A DNA stretch of 64,000 nucleotides from Thuidium tamariscinum. Lineage: Eukaryota; Streptophyta; Bryopsida; Hypnales; Thuidiaceae. The stretch is from contig OX344751.2 of NCBI GenBank assembly GCA_947034885.2, forward strand, positions 1,674,001 to 1,738,000, written 5' to 3'. Every line of letters starts with the position of its first letter. The first letter of the stretch is position 1. The translations under genes were made by a program, and so were the position numbers. Positions 1-12,490 of the stretch are shown piece after piece. The notes under the pieces are model-generated. The model did not search any database. It had not been told where the DNA came from and worked only from the letters and a program-made list of their open reading frames with translations.

Positions 1-983
1 TCAAATCTCATAATTGAACCCAAATCTGTTAGACGAGCAAAATGCCCAGCTCTAGCCGCCGCAGACACCTGTCAAGGTCCAGAACAAAACTGAAATGACG
101 CTTAGAGTCATAGACCAGACCTCTCCAGACTCTTGGCAAAGATTGTTGGCCTTCTTCACAACATAACTCCGTTCAACATATATTTATTCAAGCTTTCATG
201 AAATAGCACAAACTGAGTGCTCGAGGCAGCGTAAACCACATGCGCACTTTGATAGGCAAGCCGATACCCTACATGTGGTCCCAGATGCTACACAACTTGC
301 TGTCTACGTCCACAAACCTCTACACATTTCCTACAAGCCCAGCATCTAACAAAACCACCTTAAAAAATGGCCCTACGTTTCTCATGCATACAAACCTAAA
401 TCACTGAATCACTAAATCCACCAAAAAAATATCACTGAAGAAAAGACCAGTAAATGCACAAGAGCCCGACAATTCACTCGAGCACTAATTGGTCAAGACC
501 CGATGTGACGATACAGTACCGACGATTTGGTCCTGCAGAAACCCAATCGCCATAACCACCAAAAGCACCCATTTAACCAACCAAAAACTCCCTGCATGGC
601 TGATTCAGGTCCGCCCTGCAACAAATTGCCGACATGACTGGGGCTTCCGTCTCACAGGCCCTGGGACGTACCTGGAAGTCAGCTCACGGACCTTGACACA
701 CACCATTTCACATCATCCATCAACAAGAGCACCACACAAGGAGAGGCCCGTCTCAGACAAAACAGGTGTAGAAAGGGGACTGAGCTTTTGCTCAGGCCGC
801 CTCGGATCCTCATTCATCCACATGAAACGAATCCTTCCATGAATCCTAAAATACTGCCCGATGCAAAGCAACAAAAGGGAGTCGTAAATTGTGGATGGAT
901 CGTCACCCTCATGTGAACCGTTGCTAAATGTTTCGTCACACTTGTACACGTGTCTGGTTTATACCAGCACAGCCGACATGTTG
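1..983. other. 3' flank of the PCF11-like gene
   Basis: No gene can be supported here. The segment follows the stop codon of the minus-strand PCF11-like gene and presumably holds its 3' UTR and downstream DNA. Short open frames on both strands resemble no family I know and lack exon-like borders. Confidence 0.5.
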
Positions 984-3900
984 TTAATACCGGACTCTCT
1001 TTTTTCGGCTCTCCAATTCACCGCTCTCGTCCTGCAGACAGACACGGCACCAACAAGTTACAGAACAGGACTCTCATCGACCCCGTATTTCTGCAATGCG
1101 AAGGAAGTCCCTCGTCGTGCCATGCGGGGCGACCACACAGACGAGACAATGAAAAACTTGAAATATAAACTGCTTCCAGGGGAAAATCATCACTATCAGG
1201 AGGCCACTGTAGAGGAGAACAGAGGTCACACGAGCGGGCTTGCATGTGAACAGGTGAAGGGCAAAGTACCTTGCTCTCCAAAGAATCAAAATTGTCAAGT
1301 AACGGCATAGCAGTGTCGTCCCCCCCTCCCCCGTCTATCTCCATGCGAACACTATCCGCTGCCATCAACTCGGGTTGCACCTGCAAAACGCCCACCCACG
1401 CCCTCTCCCTCTCAAACCGCGTCCTACACACAAAAAGCTGGGGAACAGGGTCGGCTTTGAACTGGAAACCACCCAGCTACGCAGGGCACCTGACGAACCC
1501 CTCGGTCACAACACATCTTCGCGAAAACCTGGCATGGAGATTGTGCAACAAATAATATCATATCATACTGTTTACCTCTTCGCTGTCATCCGTCAGATCT
1601 GCTGTGGCCGCTGATTCGGTCTGGCACTTTGCATGAACAATGGGGCCCAAAGCCGCAGTATCGATCCCTTCTATAGGAGCGCCTGCGGGAACATTCATAT
1701 ACACTGCGCCCTTGTACATCCATTCATCTTTCTCATCACTATAGAAGTCATCAAATGGTTCTCCACACAATGCACAAACACTTTGATTATAATCGGCTGG
1801 AACAGCCAAATTCTCTCCCTCATCAACTTTGGGCGGAACTGCCCCGACCTCTGCAGCAAAGAACGAAGGAGACGATTCTGTGGTCGAGGCCCCTGTCCCA
1901 CTAAGCCAATCTTTCTCACTCACAAACCACTTCCTAGAAACCTTCTTTTGCGACTTCTGACGACGATTCATCGACACATGCCAATCCATGTGCTTGCTGT
2001 GCGCCTCCTGCTCCAAAAACCTCAGGCCGCACGTTTTGCACTGCCGAGGAAAATCGTTGTACAGCGCATCCAGCACGACGTCGTGCCTCTCCTTCAAAAC
2101 CTCCGCCTTGAATTCGGTGCCGATCGGGTCGTCCTTCACGACGACAAACGGACCGCTTCTCGAGCCACCATCCGCCTCTCTGGCCGTGTGGTCCGCAGCA
2201 ACAGAGGCCACGGAGGACACGAGGGCGGTGGAGAACGACTGAAGAGCGCCTGCATTGAAGAACGTCGAACTTGTATTCAGAGCATTCAGGCCTTGTTGCA
2301 GGGTCAGACCCAGAGGTTGAACGCTGATAGCAGCTGTCGAAGCAGACGCTGATATCAACCCTTGGGCTAGCAGTGACTTAAACAGAGTGTCATATTGGTT
2401 CATTGGCGCTGGGGCAGGAGCGGAATTCACTGCCAAAGCAGATTGCGGGGGAGGACCGGGAGGAAGAGGGGGCTGGTTCAGGCGAGGTTGCTGCTGAACC
2501 GAATACACCATTGGAGGCGGCAGCTGACCCTGTCCTGCCGCGTACTGCCCTCCCTGTTGTATCAGGGGTTTATACAACGCCGTTTGCAAAAAGCTTGGGG
2601 GTGGACCGTTCGGCAACGGGGGCGCACCTGAAGCGGGCTGCAACACCTGACCTGCTGCTGCAGTCTGTGCCTGGCTTTGGACCACTGGAACGGATTGCTG
2701 CTGCATCTGATTCTGGGGAGCGGGCAACTGCTGGACCATCTTCAGCAGCTCAGAAATCGCGGCACTGTTGAGGGGTAGAACGTCGGGCTGGCTAGTCGGT
2801 AGACCGGAAACCGCTTGCGTTGGTTGCTGGAACTGGTTCCCCTGAGATTGCTGAGCTTGCAACGATGCCATTGCTGCGGCTTGGGACTGCTGCGAAAATG
2901 GGTTCAGTAACCCTCCCGCGCCTATGTGTGACGTCTGTTGAGACATCTGTGCAACCTGAACAGGGGCCGTCTGCTGCCCCAGAGAAAACATGGGCAGCTG
3001 GGATGCTGCGCCTACGTGCACTTGAGGCAACGACATCGGAGGTGGAAGCTCGCGCGACGAGTGGTTCGGATCCTCGTTCATTTGCTGTTGCTGCAGTGGC
3101 AGTGGCAGATTACCCAGAGTCATCAGCCCATCGCTCTGGCCTTGAGAAAAGGTCACGGCGGTCAGGTTGCTGTAAGGTGGGAGTAGCCCCGGATTCGGAG
3201 GGTAGCTGTGACGCAATCCATATTGCCCTTGGACACCCAGGACAGCGCCTCCTGCGCCTGACGACGGAAGCGGAGGAGTCCCTGGACGTGGTAGTATATT
3301 CGATGCGGCTAACGGCATACTGAAATTGGGAAGATTCGCCTGCACATCAGGGACACGGATTGGAAGGTGCCGATTTCATCATAACAAGCTGAACAAGCAA
3401 GAAGCCATATCTAGGCAAAACGGCAAGAACTGGATCCACGTTCGACATTATCCAAACTGAGCAAGGGCCATAAACCATGTATTGCAGACTCACACGAAAA
3501 AAACTCTAGCACTGAATACCCCTATATGATGCCGCCCTCAAGTACCTGAAGTGCAGCCAACCTTGAATGCATAGGATCCATGTCGGGCTCCAATTTCGCA
3601 CGAGAATCGTGACCGGATTGCGGAAGGGCAAGGCGGCTGCGCTCCTCCGACTCCTGCTGACAAACAATATCGCGAGACTCACGTCAGAAGGAAGTAAAAG
3701 CAAGCCGCACACACAATGGGCTACGCTGCGAATATGCTTCCATAATCAAGTTCAGACCTCACGCCTCACGCTCCAAACATGCCGTTACAAGAGGAACTAT
3801 CCCCCGACGAAACAACATGGCACAAAGTTAAACCATTCCCACAACAGATAGTCATGCACGACCTCAAAAACGAACCCATCACAGCAGTCCAGGTGAGAGC

Positions 3901-6900
3901 CATACTCTGCGAAGAGCCGCCCGCATTCCTACCGAACCAGAGAACTGGTCAGCTGGCGGAGCGCTCCCTACTCTCCGCCACTCATCCAACCCTCCCACGG
4001 AGTCCATCCCAGGCCGACTGGAACTGCCCACCCTTCCCTTGTCTCTGTCACCAACATACCAATCATCCACCTTAACATCCCCAACCCTGGGCTCCGTCAC
4101 CCTCCCTTGCGGCTTCATGTCATCCCAAACGTATTCCTCCTCTTCTTCATTCTGCCAGTTGCCCCTCCCTCCCACCTCACCTCCAGAGCTCTGCTCCAAC
4201 CTCGAGCCTCGAGAATCGGCTCCTAACCCCACGCTATCAGGCCGCGCGGCACGGTTGTCCAACCCTAAACCTCGGGCAACAGGGCCCAGCCCACGCCCCA
4301 CTGGACCTAGGCCCCGACCCTCCGACCCCATGCCACGACCATCCATCCTCAGCCCTCTCCCGCCGATCTCATGCCCAGGGTTGCGACCGTCCAACATCCT
4401 GTAACCCCGTCCTTCTCCACCTTCCGATCCCATCCCCAGCCTGTGTCCCCTTCCATCCGGACCCTCAACGATTCGGGGGTCCATCCTACGGCCTCGCATT
4501 TCGCCTCGGCCTCGGCCGTCCGGATCCACCGACAGAGGAAACGCACCTCCTCTTCCCGGACCAGAAGGACGACTGTACCCCTGCCCATCCAGACCCAACG
4601 GCCTCGGTCCAGAGGACGTTCTCGGATCGTAGCCATTTCGACGAGGATATAGTTGTATCCGCTCATCAGGAACTCCATTGCCCTTACCAGCGTCCCCATC
4701 ACGAATCCATGCACCGCTCTCTCCTTGATCCAGGCCGTCCAGGTTCTTCGAATTACCCAGGTCAGGCCGTACACCCCCTCGCCTCTCGAACTCATAATCG
4801 GGGTAATCTTTGGGGTAACCGCCGTCAACGAAACGCTCGCGATTGAGGTTCCCAATCTGCCCCACAACTCACAAACCATCCGTTAGAGAACACAGACGAA
4901 TTCGGCAAACCAAGAAGACCTACACAAGATCCACCGTCAAGAAATAAAATATCAGCAGGCTGGGCTAGCGCACGACAGAAGCGAGTCGATTTCCAGCAGA
5001 AATGAAGCGTGCAACCAAGGCAACACGCTGAGGAGGAACTTTCCGACGGCCAGATCATTGCTGAATCCGTACCGTAGACCTCTGCGTTTCCGACCACACC
5101 TTCGAATTCTCCCTCGGCGCAGCTCGGTCCTGCCTAGCTTGCCCATCGCCGTTGCGCTCCGCAGGTGCAACTCCATCGGCCTGTTTCAAAAGCAGAGAGC
5201 TGCACTCTTCAAGACAAAATAAAAAGGAAGAAAACAGACATCCCTGAACACAAGAAAAACATCTGCCTACCGTAACTTTCCAGAGCACCCAAGTTGCGAT
5301 TGTGAAGTATGTAAAGACCACGCATCCAGCATATATCAAAACATGGTAAGTATGAAATGCAGACCCTGCGAGTTCTCGATTGTTGTAAAAGTTGACGTTG
5401 TTCCAAGTACTTTGGATTCACGTGTATACCATGTCCAGGACGTACAGCAGGTTCCATGGCTCTGGAAGGCTGACTACCAGTTCCAGGTCCCACACGCTTT
5501 GGATTCAACTGAAGCTGTGTCTCGATCGTTCGCAGAGGAACCGGTGGAAACACACCCCGCCAAGTCCAAAACAGATGCTGCATCGCCATATACAGACTGG
5601 GATCCACTTGCGTGTATGCTGTACAAAACACCTGCACACAGCACCGGATACAAATCAAACGGAGTGAAGGTGCACCTCACGAAACACAACAAATCGCACG
5701 ACCACCTCAACCAGTTTGGGTCTGCTGCTCAAATGCCTGGCACGAGCCAAGCAGCTCCGTCCACAAAACCGTAGATCGACAAAGGGACTTCACCGAAAGG
5801 TGGCCGATACGTTGCCCCGACCAGGATAATGTGCACGATGATCCCACACACAACAGCGAGGAAGCATCCAACTGTCAAGCTCGTGACGAAAGACTCAAAC
5901 CGGTGACGGCGGTTAACATGAAGCGACGGAGACGAGCACGACAAGCGACGGCTGACTTTGAAGACGCAGGCACAAATTCTCTGTCGGCATGGAGCTAATC
6001 AGACAGGGATAAATGACCGACTTAAGTGTGGAGAGTACCTCGGGGAGTCGCGCAGCAAAATATTTCACATAATCGCCTCCAATGTTCTTCACGATACTGT
6101 CCAGGAGGTACAAAGACGGAAGCTTCTGCTCCTTGGGAACCTGGAAATCGGAAAACCACCAGAGCCATCAGAATAGAGACCGGAGGATTTGCCGTGCCCT
6201 GCCGACCACAGACTACGCGCCGCCCAAACACAAAAGTGCCCACATGCGAACGTGAGAATCTGAGTGAAAGGGGAAAGCCGTGGCACCACGTGTGCAGAGA
6301 GCCAGGGATTCCATCAGCAACCATCGAGGTTCGTGACAAACCACGACTGAATCTCCCTACCTCGCGAAAACATTTATACGCGAGGCCTGAAGGAACCTAA
6401 CCCAGGAACGACCAACGTCGGTGATTTCATCGACTTCGGAAGCTGGACCAAAAAAACACCATCCAGTCAACCCACTCGGAAAGAAAACATCATGGACGTT
6501 CCCGGGAACCTACGGCTTGACGAACTGTTCCATTGAAAACAGACAATCGAGACGATCGAACCCTCACAAATGGCCACCGCCATTCACAAAAGGAATCACC
6601 GAATCGCGGTGCCTCGGCAAGCAGAGAGAAATATCACGCACGAATTTTGAGTGCGCAATCGACCCTTCCGTAGACGATGCAACAAGGAAACCACAAAATA
6701 TAGAAAGACACGCTGCTTTGAAAGCTTCCACACCCCATTCCCGTACCCTGCCCTCTCGAAACCACCATTGCCAATCGACCAAAAAACGGCTTTACTCCAG
6801 CGCCTCCCTCCGATAACTCACGCCTGTGGAAGAAGATGAAGCTCAAACCAGATTCTTCCAATTCATGCTTCCAGGTATCTCCGAGAAAGGCACCCTCCCA

Positions 6901-7477
6901 ACCCCCCAACAGGAAACATCCTAAACTGGAGCACAATTCCGGTGCATCCCACTCCGGAGAAATTCAAACCGCCGGTTCAGGCGAAAATGTGAGGCATTCC
7001 ACCAGGAACCCTAAAATGCCCTCTGCTCATTCTAGCTATGTCACGAGCAGAGCACGGACAAGGTCGTTCTAGGTCGTGAAGGGTGGAGGAAACTGAACCG
7101 AGCTTAGCTGTAGGACATACCGTAATAATGTGGTCGCAGATGGCTTTCGTGATGCCAAGAGCAGCGTGTGCATTCTCCCCGGCTATAATCGTCAAATTCG
7201 TGATGATGGGCTTCGAGTTGAAGGTCAACTCCGCCAATGCGGACTTGTACTGCACGACGAGTTCCAGCAGCTCTTCTGCCGCGGAATCCTCCTCTCGTTG
7301 TGTGCCCGACCCTCTCAGCGCTTGGCTGTTCTCCGCCTCCCTTTCCCTGTCGCCCATTGCGAGGCCGCCTACCCTTCTCGCTTCTCCGCCCTCCGCGACC
7401 AATTGCTTGGTCGGATAATTCCCAGGTTTTCTCAGCTCCCTCTCACGCTCCGCAAAAGAAACGCGAGCCATCCTCAT
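984..7477 (-). CDS. PCF11: PCF11/PCFS4-like pre-mRNA cleavage and polyadenylation factor
   Basis: Predicted nuclear subunit of the cleavage/polyadenylation machinery that binds the RNA polymerase II C-terminal domain. Exons on the minus strand: 7477-7121, 6140-6039, 5631-5365, 5180-5073, 4856-3933, 3656-3546, 3339-1576, 1437-1270 and 1031-984, giving about 1282 aa. All eight introns fall at phase 0. Exons 1-3 encode the [22 protein letters not shown], then [19 protein letters not shown], then [15 protein letters not shown]. Exon 5 encodes a disordered region rich in GRG/GLGP repeats. Exon 7 encodes a Q/P-rich stretch, a C2H2-like finger ([16 protein letters not shown]) and a second zinc site (CALCGEPF...HAKC), the usual C-terminal pair of plant PCFS proteins. 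The last exon ends in a basic tail, [10 protein letters not shown] chose the ATG at 7477; the next in-frame ATG, at 7471, has a good context (A at -3, G at +4) and is equally possible. The family call is strong; exons 4, 6, 8 and 9 rest mainly on splice sites and phase. Confidence 0.9.
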
Positions 7478-8498
7478 GCTGCCTCCAAGTCGGACGCCAT
7501 GGAAGTCGCCATGGTCTCCGTCGCCCCAGATTCTCAATCCGGGGAGCACCAATCCGCGCGCTTGTCCCACTCAATTCTCACTCCCAGCCAAAACGTTTCT
7601 CCTCCGCTGCCACCATGCAACTGCCCCGTCCACAACATTCTTGTCGCCCAAACGGTTCGGCTCAGCTCCGACCTCGTCCGTGAAAAATAGGCACGACATT
7701 GCCCTCCACTCCACCCCTCACATCGCCCTCTCCACAGGATTCCTCGCCCAATCAACACTCACAGCCATCCATTCTTCCGCCTTTCGCACTCACTCCTCTC
7801 GCACTGCACCAAATTTACGCAGCGACGTCACCGCCACGATTGGCCTCCCTCCGCGGTCCCGGCGAAACCCTAAGTGGCACCATCTTCATGTCCACAATCT
7901 CATGCCCTAAAAAACCATTCTTTTATCCACGCAAGCGCGCATCCTGCAGGCCACTGTGCCCAGCGCCCGCCCGCCCCTCACATCTCCACGCCGCGTCTAT
8001 TTTTGTTGTTAATATTACGGAGTATTATTTTTCAAACGCAAAATCTACCGCATAGCTCGTGTCTTGCCGGGCTGCACTGAGCTCATTAGGGAACGCCAAC
8101 CTCCTGCACGCAACGGAGAGGAACGGCCACACTCCCTTGTCAAACTTCAGTGAAAAAGCACAAGGATAAAGAAACGCGATCGCAGAAAGCCCAGCAGCAC
8201 CTCGACCGCTGCGCTGTGACGCAGCGACGAGGATCGTTTGGAATGAAAATCGCCTTCCTACGAGGAGCGGCGACGCCCGGCGGGCGCTAAAGGTGATCAG
8301 GGGAGGCAGGGAGTAGCGCCAACCTGTTGAGGAAGCCCCTGCGGCGTGCTATACTTGCGGAAGCGGCTGCGGTATGGACTGTGCGGCTGCGGCAGGCGGC
8401 GGTTGGAGGATAAAACGCTCGTGGAGGGGAATTGTGGGTACGTGGTGACGTGGTTCATCCCAGGACTGCCCGGTGTCGTTTTTAGAGTTTGTGTTTAT
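7478..8498. other. Upstream region of the PCF11-like gene
   Basis: GC-richer intergenic DNA between the predicted start of the PCF11-like gene and the left inverted arm. It should contain the 5' UTR and promoter, but I see no convincing core promoter motif. Open frames here, such as plus 8346-8546, look random. Confidence 0.4.
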
Positions 8499-9934
8499 AG
8501 GTTGTACTTAGAGTGGATAGTCACTCACAAGGGGTTTTTCAAATAAATATATTAATTATTTAATATTAGACACGTGTCACTTTCTGATAGGCTATCAAAG
8601 TTTTCAAAAACGGCTACCCTATTTTGCTACAGTGGACCTCTGCACTACTCTATCTACAACATGAAACTGATGGAGCTATCTTCTGTAGACAACCTATAAA
8701 CTGTACACATATAGTCACCATAGATAGTGAGGAACCATGTCAAAAACAATGAAAACCATACATGATTGTAAAAATTGTATACATATTTCAAAAGGGATAC
8801 AATACCTAGTTTTCTATTGAATGTGAAACTTTTAAATTCAATCTAAAATCCTAATTTCTTCAACAACTTTGTCTTCAATCTCATGTCTCATTCTCCTCAG
8901 TTCTCCTTTCACGCTCCTATATTGTCTACAAATAACAAAGAAAGCATTATAAATACAAAAACAAGTGAATAAAAAAGCATTAACAACAAGAATAACGAAG
9001 ACAATCAAATAATAATTATAATACAACCATCATAAAATGTCAACTTTCAAAATTTCAAACATACTCTAATACTAAATTCCTTATTCAAATTCACAAGAAC
9101 TTCATTCTACCACAATTCAATTGAAAGAATCAACATGCTTACAAATCGAGATACAAATTGCCAAACCCTAAATCTTCTAATTTACCTCCAAATACTACAC
9201 ACAGTGATGCAAATTGCTTAACATGACATTAAAGTGCAAAATCTTTTTCTACATGCATCAAGTTGGTTTTCTAATTTCGAAAATGATATCAAAATTACTA
9301 AATTTCAAGCAAATACACAACAATAGGTAGTTGGCTCTTCCAAAAGAATATAATAGCTAACAACTTAGTAAAACACTTAAGGTCTTATGTTTCATCGTTG
9401 GCCTACTTTTTGTATTTTTGTTTGCTTTGTCTCCTTCCATAAAGAGCTTAGTGTTGTTGGCTTATTGCACAATAAGAAAAAATAAAAAATCATAGGTCTT
9501 AGCATGTTGCATTAAAATAGCTTTCAAAAATTAAAAACTTCATATAGTACTTGCAAATATTGCTTGTTCAGAGGATCATTGCCCTGACATTTGAACTCTC
9601 TTTAATGATTACAAAGAATAACATATTCATCACTCAAATGTACTCCACATTAAGTAGCAAGAACAACAATAATTAAAGTAAGAGCAATGATCATGTACTA
9701 ATAGGGAAGAAAGATGTTAAAAAAGATTTGAATGATCAAGTAATGTTAAGGAAAGAATGTGCACCCTTTGAACATTAAATTGTATATTTGTAAAACCTTT
9801 GATCAGTATCCTTCTCATTGGTAAGAGGGCCCCATGCACCGTGGATGGTAACCATCAGCGGACACCAAAATCTTTTCATACTTTGCGAGGAGGGGGGGAG
9901 AAAAGACACAGTTCGTAAACACCATAGATAGTAA
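8499..9934 (+). repeat. Left arm of a 1.44 kb inverted repeat pair
   Basis: This 1436 bp segment reappears in reverse complement at 20606-22052. The match starts at AGGTTGTACTTAGAG (8499, pairing with 22052) and ends at CACCATAGATAGTAA (9934, pairing with 20606). The inner 1.2 kb is nearly identical by eye. The outer 200 bp carries many substitutions and an 11 bp indel. A 62-codon open frame on the minus strand (8838-9026) is identical in both arms and may be a decayed exon: its last 28 codons, starting QYRSVKGELRRM, follow a good acceptor. Confidence 0.9.
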
Positions 9935-10671
9935 GGTAGTGCTGACACTTAGAAATTAATTAACCCTTAAAAAACATAAAAGAAGAAACTAAAAAAAATT
10001 GATTTTGAAATGCATTCTTGTAATTCCTACACAAATTGCAATTAATTAGTTTTTGCAATCTAAACTTTCAATTACAAATATAAATCCTACAAAATACACA
10101 AACTTCTATTTCTTTACTTCTTAAATTAGAACTATAAAAAGTAAAAACAATAATAGATAAATTTATTAAAATTATTTAAAAGTAAAAGATAAATATTTTA
10201 AAACATGAAAAAACGCACAAAGGAGCATGAACCTCATACTATATATATATGTATATATATGAAATAGTTTATGTTTTCTATTACATTTATTACATCATTT
10301 AAAGTTCTAACTGCACATATATATTAGGTTGTCTTCTACATATTTATCATCATAAACTATTACAATTTTCAAACATGCCGTGACGCACTAGAAGATCTCT
10401 TGTTTTTTAAGACCTTGAGAACCGTCTTGTGGCATGTACAATTTCTACTTCTAGACAAATGATAGCTTCATTCATAGATTCAAATGGTGAATCAAGTAAT
10501 TTTTTTTCTAGTGGTATTGATGAATTCCTCATGGACATTGAACTTATAATTTAAAATAGTATTTTATCACACCGATACTTTTCTAAGAGACATCTAGAGA
10601 AAGTAAATTCCTCATGTATGGCTAACAATGTACTTCATATGAATCTTATAAGGTTCAAAGTATGATTTAGG
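9935..10671. other. AT-rich spacer inside the inverted arms
   Basis: AT-rich DNA with no gene. It contains TTAACCCTTAAAAAAC at about 9959, reminiscent of the TTAA-CCCC termini found elsewhere in the window, and a short TA-rich run near 10240-10260. It leads into a transposase remnant. Confidence 0.4.
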
Positions 10672-11507
10672 ATGTCACCTTTGCCCTTCAACAAAACTTG
10701 GAACATGATTGAAGACCACGACATTTTTAAAAATAATAGCACAACTCAACAATTCGATCCACGCTTGCAATTTCTAGTGGTCCTATTTTGTTTTGGAGTA
10801 TATAGAAATGGGGCATCTCAAGCAAATATTGCAGAGACTTTTCATATTTCTATAGGAATGATATCTAAGTTCATTAAGCGCATTATTGTGGCTCTTTTGT
10901 CACTTGAATTTTTTTTAGTATGGTGGCCTATCGATTCAAATAAAGACATCATCAAATCATTTATTCAAGAATCACATGGCTTTTCCAATATGATTGGTAT
11001 TATGGAGGGTACTCATATCATCCTTCTTCAAAACAAAGCTATTAAGGGGAACAATACTTCAATAGAAAGAGTCAGTATTCCATCTCTTATTTACTTCTTA
11101 ATGAACAAAATTGTAAATTCATGCATGTACAAGCAGGCTTCTACGGCTCAACTCATAATAGCTGTATTTTTGTGAACTTTTAGATATGACTAAAACATAC
11201 CAATTTCTTTAAAGGTGGAGAATATTTACTAGTAGATAGTCGATACCTTCTTACTTCCATTACTTTACCTCCATACAAGCAACCTACAGCTAGTAGAACA
11301 GAAAATCAACGTTTCAATAAACACCTATCTTCTATTCATGTTAGGTTTGAATATACTATTGGTCAATTGAAGGGCCGTTTTCAAAGCCTTTGTGGCATTC
11401 CTACTGTAATTTCTAGCAAGGAAATTCACACCCTTGTGGTCTTATGGATTTGGACTTGTATTATTCTACACAACCTCCTACTTCAAGATAGACATGATTC
11501 AAGTTAG
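10672..11507 (+). pseudogene. PIF/Harbinger (DDE_Tnp_4) transposase remnant
   Basis: Two blocks in different frames resemble Harbinger-type DDE transposases. The first, 10672-11175, includes LQFLVVLFCFGVYRNGAS, FIKRIIVALLSL and GIMEGTHI. The second, about 11205-11507, includes LLVDSRYLLTSITLPPYKQP, FNKHLSSIHVRFEYTIGQLK and GRFQSLCG, ending in IILHNLLLQ. A frameshift separates them, and both frames end in stops. In block 1 the first catalytic Asp (usually in VDGT) appears as Glu (MEGT). The Asp of VDS and the Glu of RFEY are kept. It lies between the inverted arms, about 740 bp from the left one. It is almost certainly inactive. Confidence 0.75.
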
Positions 11508-12490
11508 GAAAGTAGAATAGAAGACCTTGACACAATTGCTATTGATCGATGACACTTCAGAGACAAAAAACCAAACACTTCCATACAATGACATAATAGC
11601 TCGAAGAAAAAGAAAACTCATGAAGGCACAAGTAATGAACTACCATAATGAAATATAGTGATGCTTATTGCATTTTACCTTATTTAGGGATGTAGATTAG
11701 TCATTGTAGGTTAGATAATATCAATTGTTAAATTAAATTTAAAAATAAATAAATAAATAAATATATATTTGAATTTTATAGGATCCAATTTGGTTAGTTT
11801 AGGTTTTAGGGTCCTCATGTTTGAAAATGTGTACAACTTTGAGAGAGTTTTTTATTTTTCAAATTTTCAAATAAAAAAAGACAACATTTGCTTTGAATTC
11901 CAAATTAATTTTTGTAGAGGTATAAAATCTTTATTCGTGTTTGTATAAATTTTTGTCTCTGAAAACTACAATTTTTGTCTATGAAGTTGATCATCCGAAA
12001 TTGTTATAATCTAAAAATCTAACAATCAAAATTGAAAAAGTATGGTTAAAATTAAAATTTGCCAACGACACCTATGTGCCTAAAAAGTGAAAGTAGTACA
12101 ATTTATTGAAAACCTCCATTGACAAAACATTTTTAAACCTAAAGGGGTTAAAGCCTTGGCAACAAAGGCATCTCAAAAATATGAAACGACTTTAAAATTA
12201 AAATTTTTAACTTCAATTCCAAAATGTGTATGTACAATGTAATCTTAGAAGCATTCCATAAATTATTTGAAAAATTAAATGTTACCACTTTGGGAGAGTT
12301 GAAAATACTTCTTTTTGTATCAATTTCATAACTAATTTCACAAAGCTCCAAAAAATATGTAACGACTTGGATCATATGGGTTTTTCTTACTTACTTATGA
12401 AAAAAAATGAATTGAAAATTTTTTTGAGACATTTCACCTCCCTAAAATTTAGTTTCATCTCTTAAATAAGAGATTTGTGGACCTCCTATC
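11508..12490. repeat. AT-rich transposon-derived stretch with a segment repeated near 22.2 kb
   Basis: No gene. About 11756-12035 is homologous, in reverse complement, to about 22085-22390, sharing AGGATCCAATTTG, GAAAATGTGTACAA and TTGTTATAATCTAAAAATCT. A CCTAAAGGGGTTAAAG motif near 12138 looks like another decayed TTAA-CCCC type end. Confidence 0.6.

Noticed and set aside
1558..1575. Stop at 1558 as the end of the PCF11-like protein
   Set aside because: A good donor, GAG-GTAAAC, lies just before it. Two further phase-0 exons continue the frame to a stop at 984.
1633..2352. Long plus-strand open frame
   Set aside because: It is antisense to the Q/P-rich and zinc-finger exon of the PCF11-like gene, and its composition is the expected shadow of that exon.
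8346..8546. 66-codon plus-strand frame that runs into the left arm
   Set aside because: Arg/Cys/Gly-rich random-looking sequence crossing a repeat boundary.
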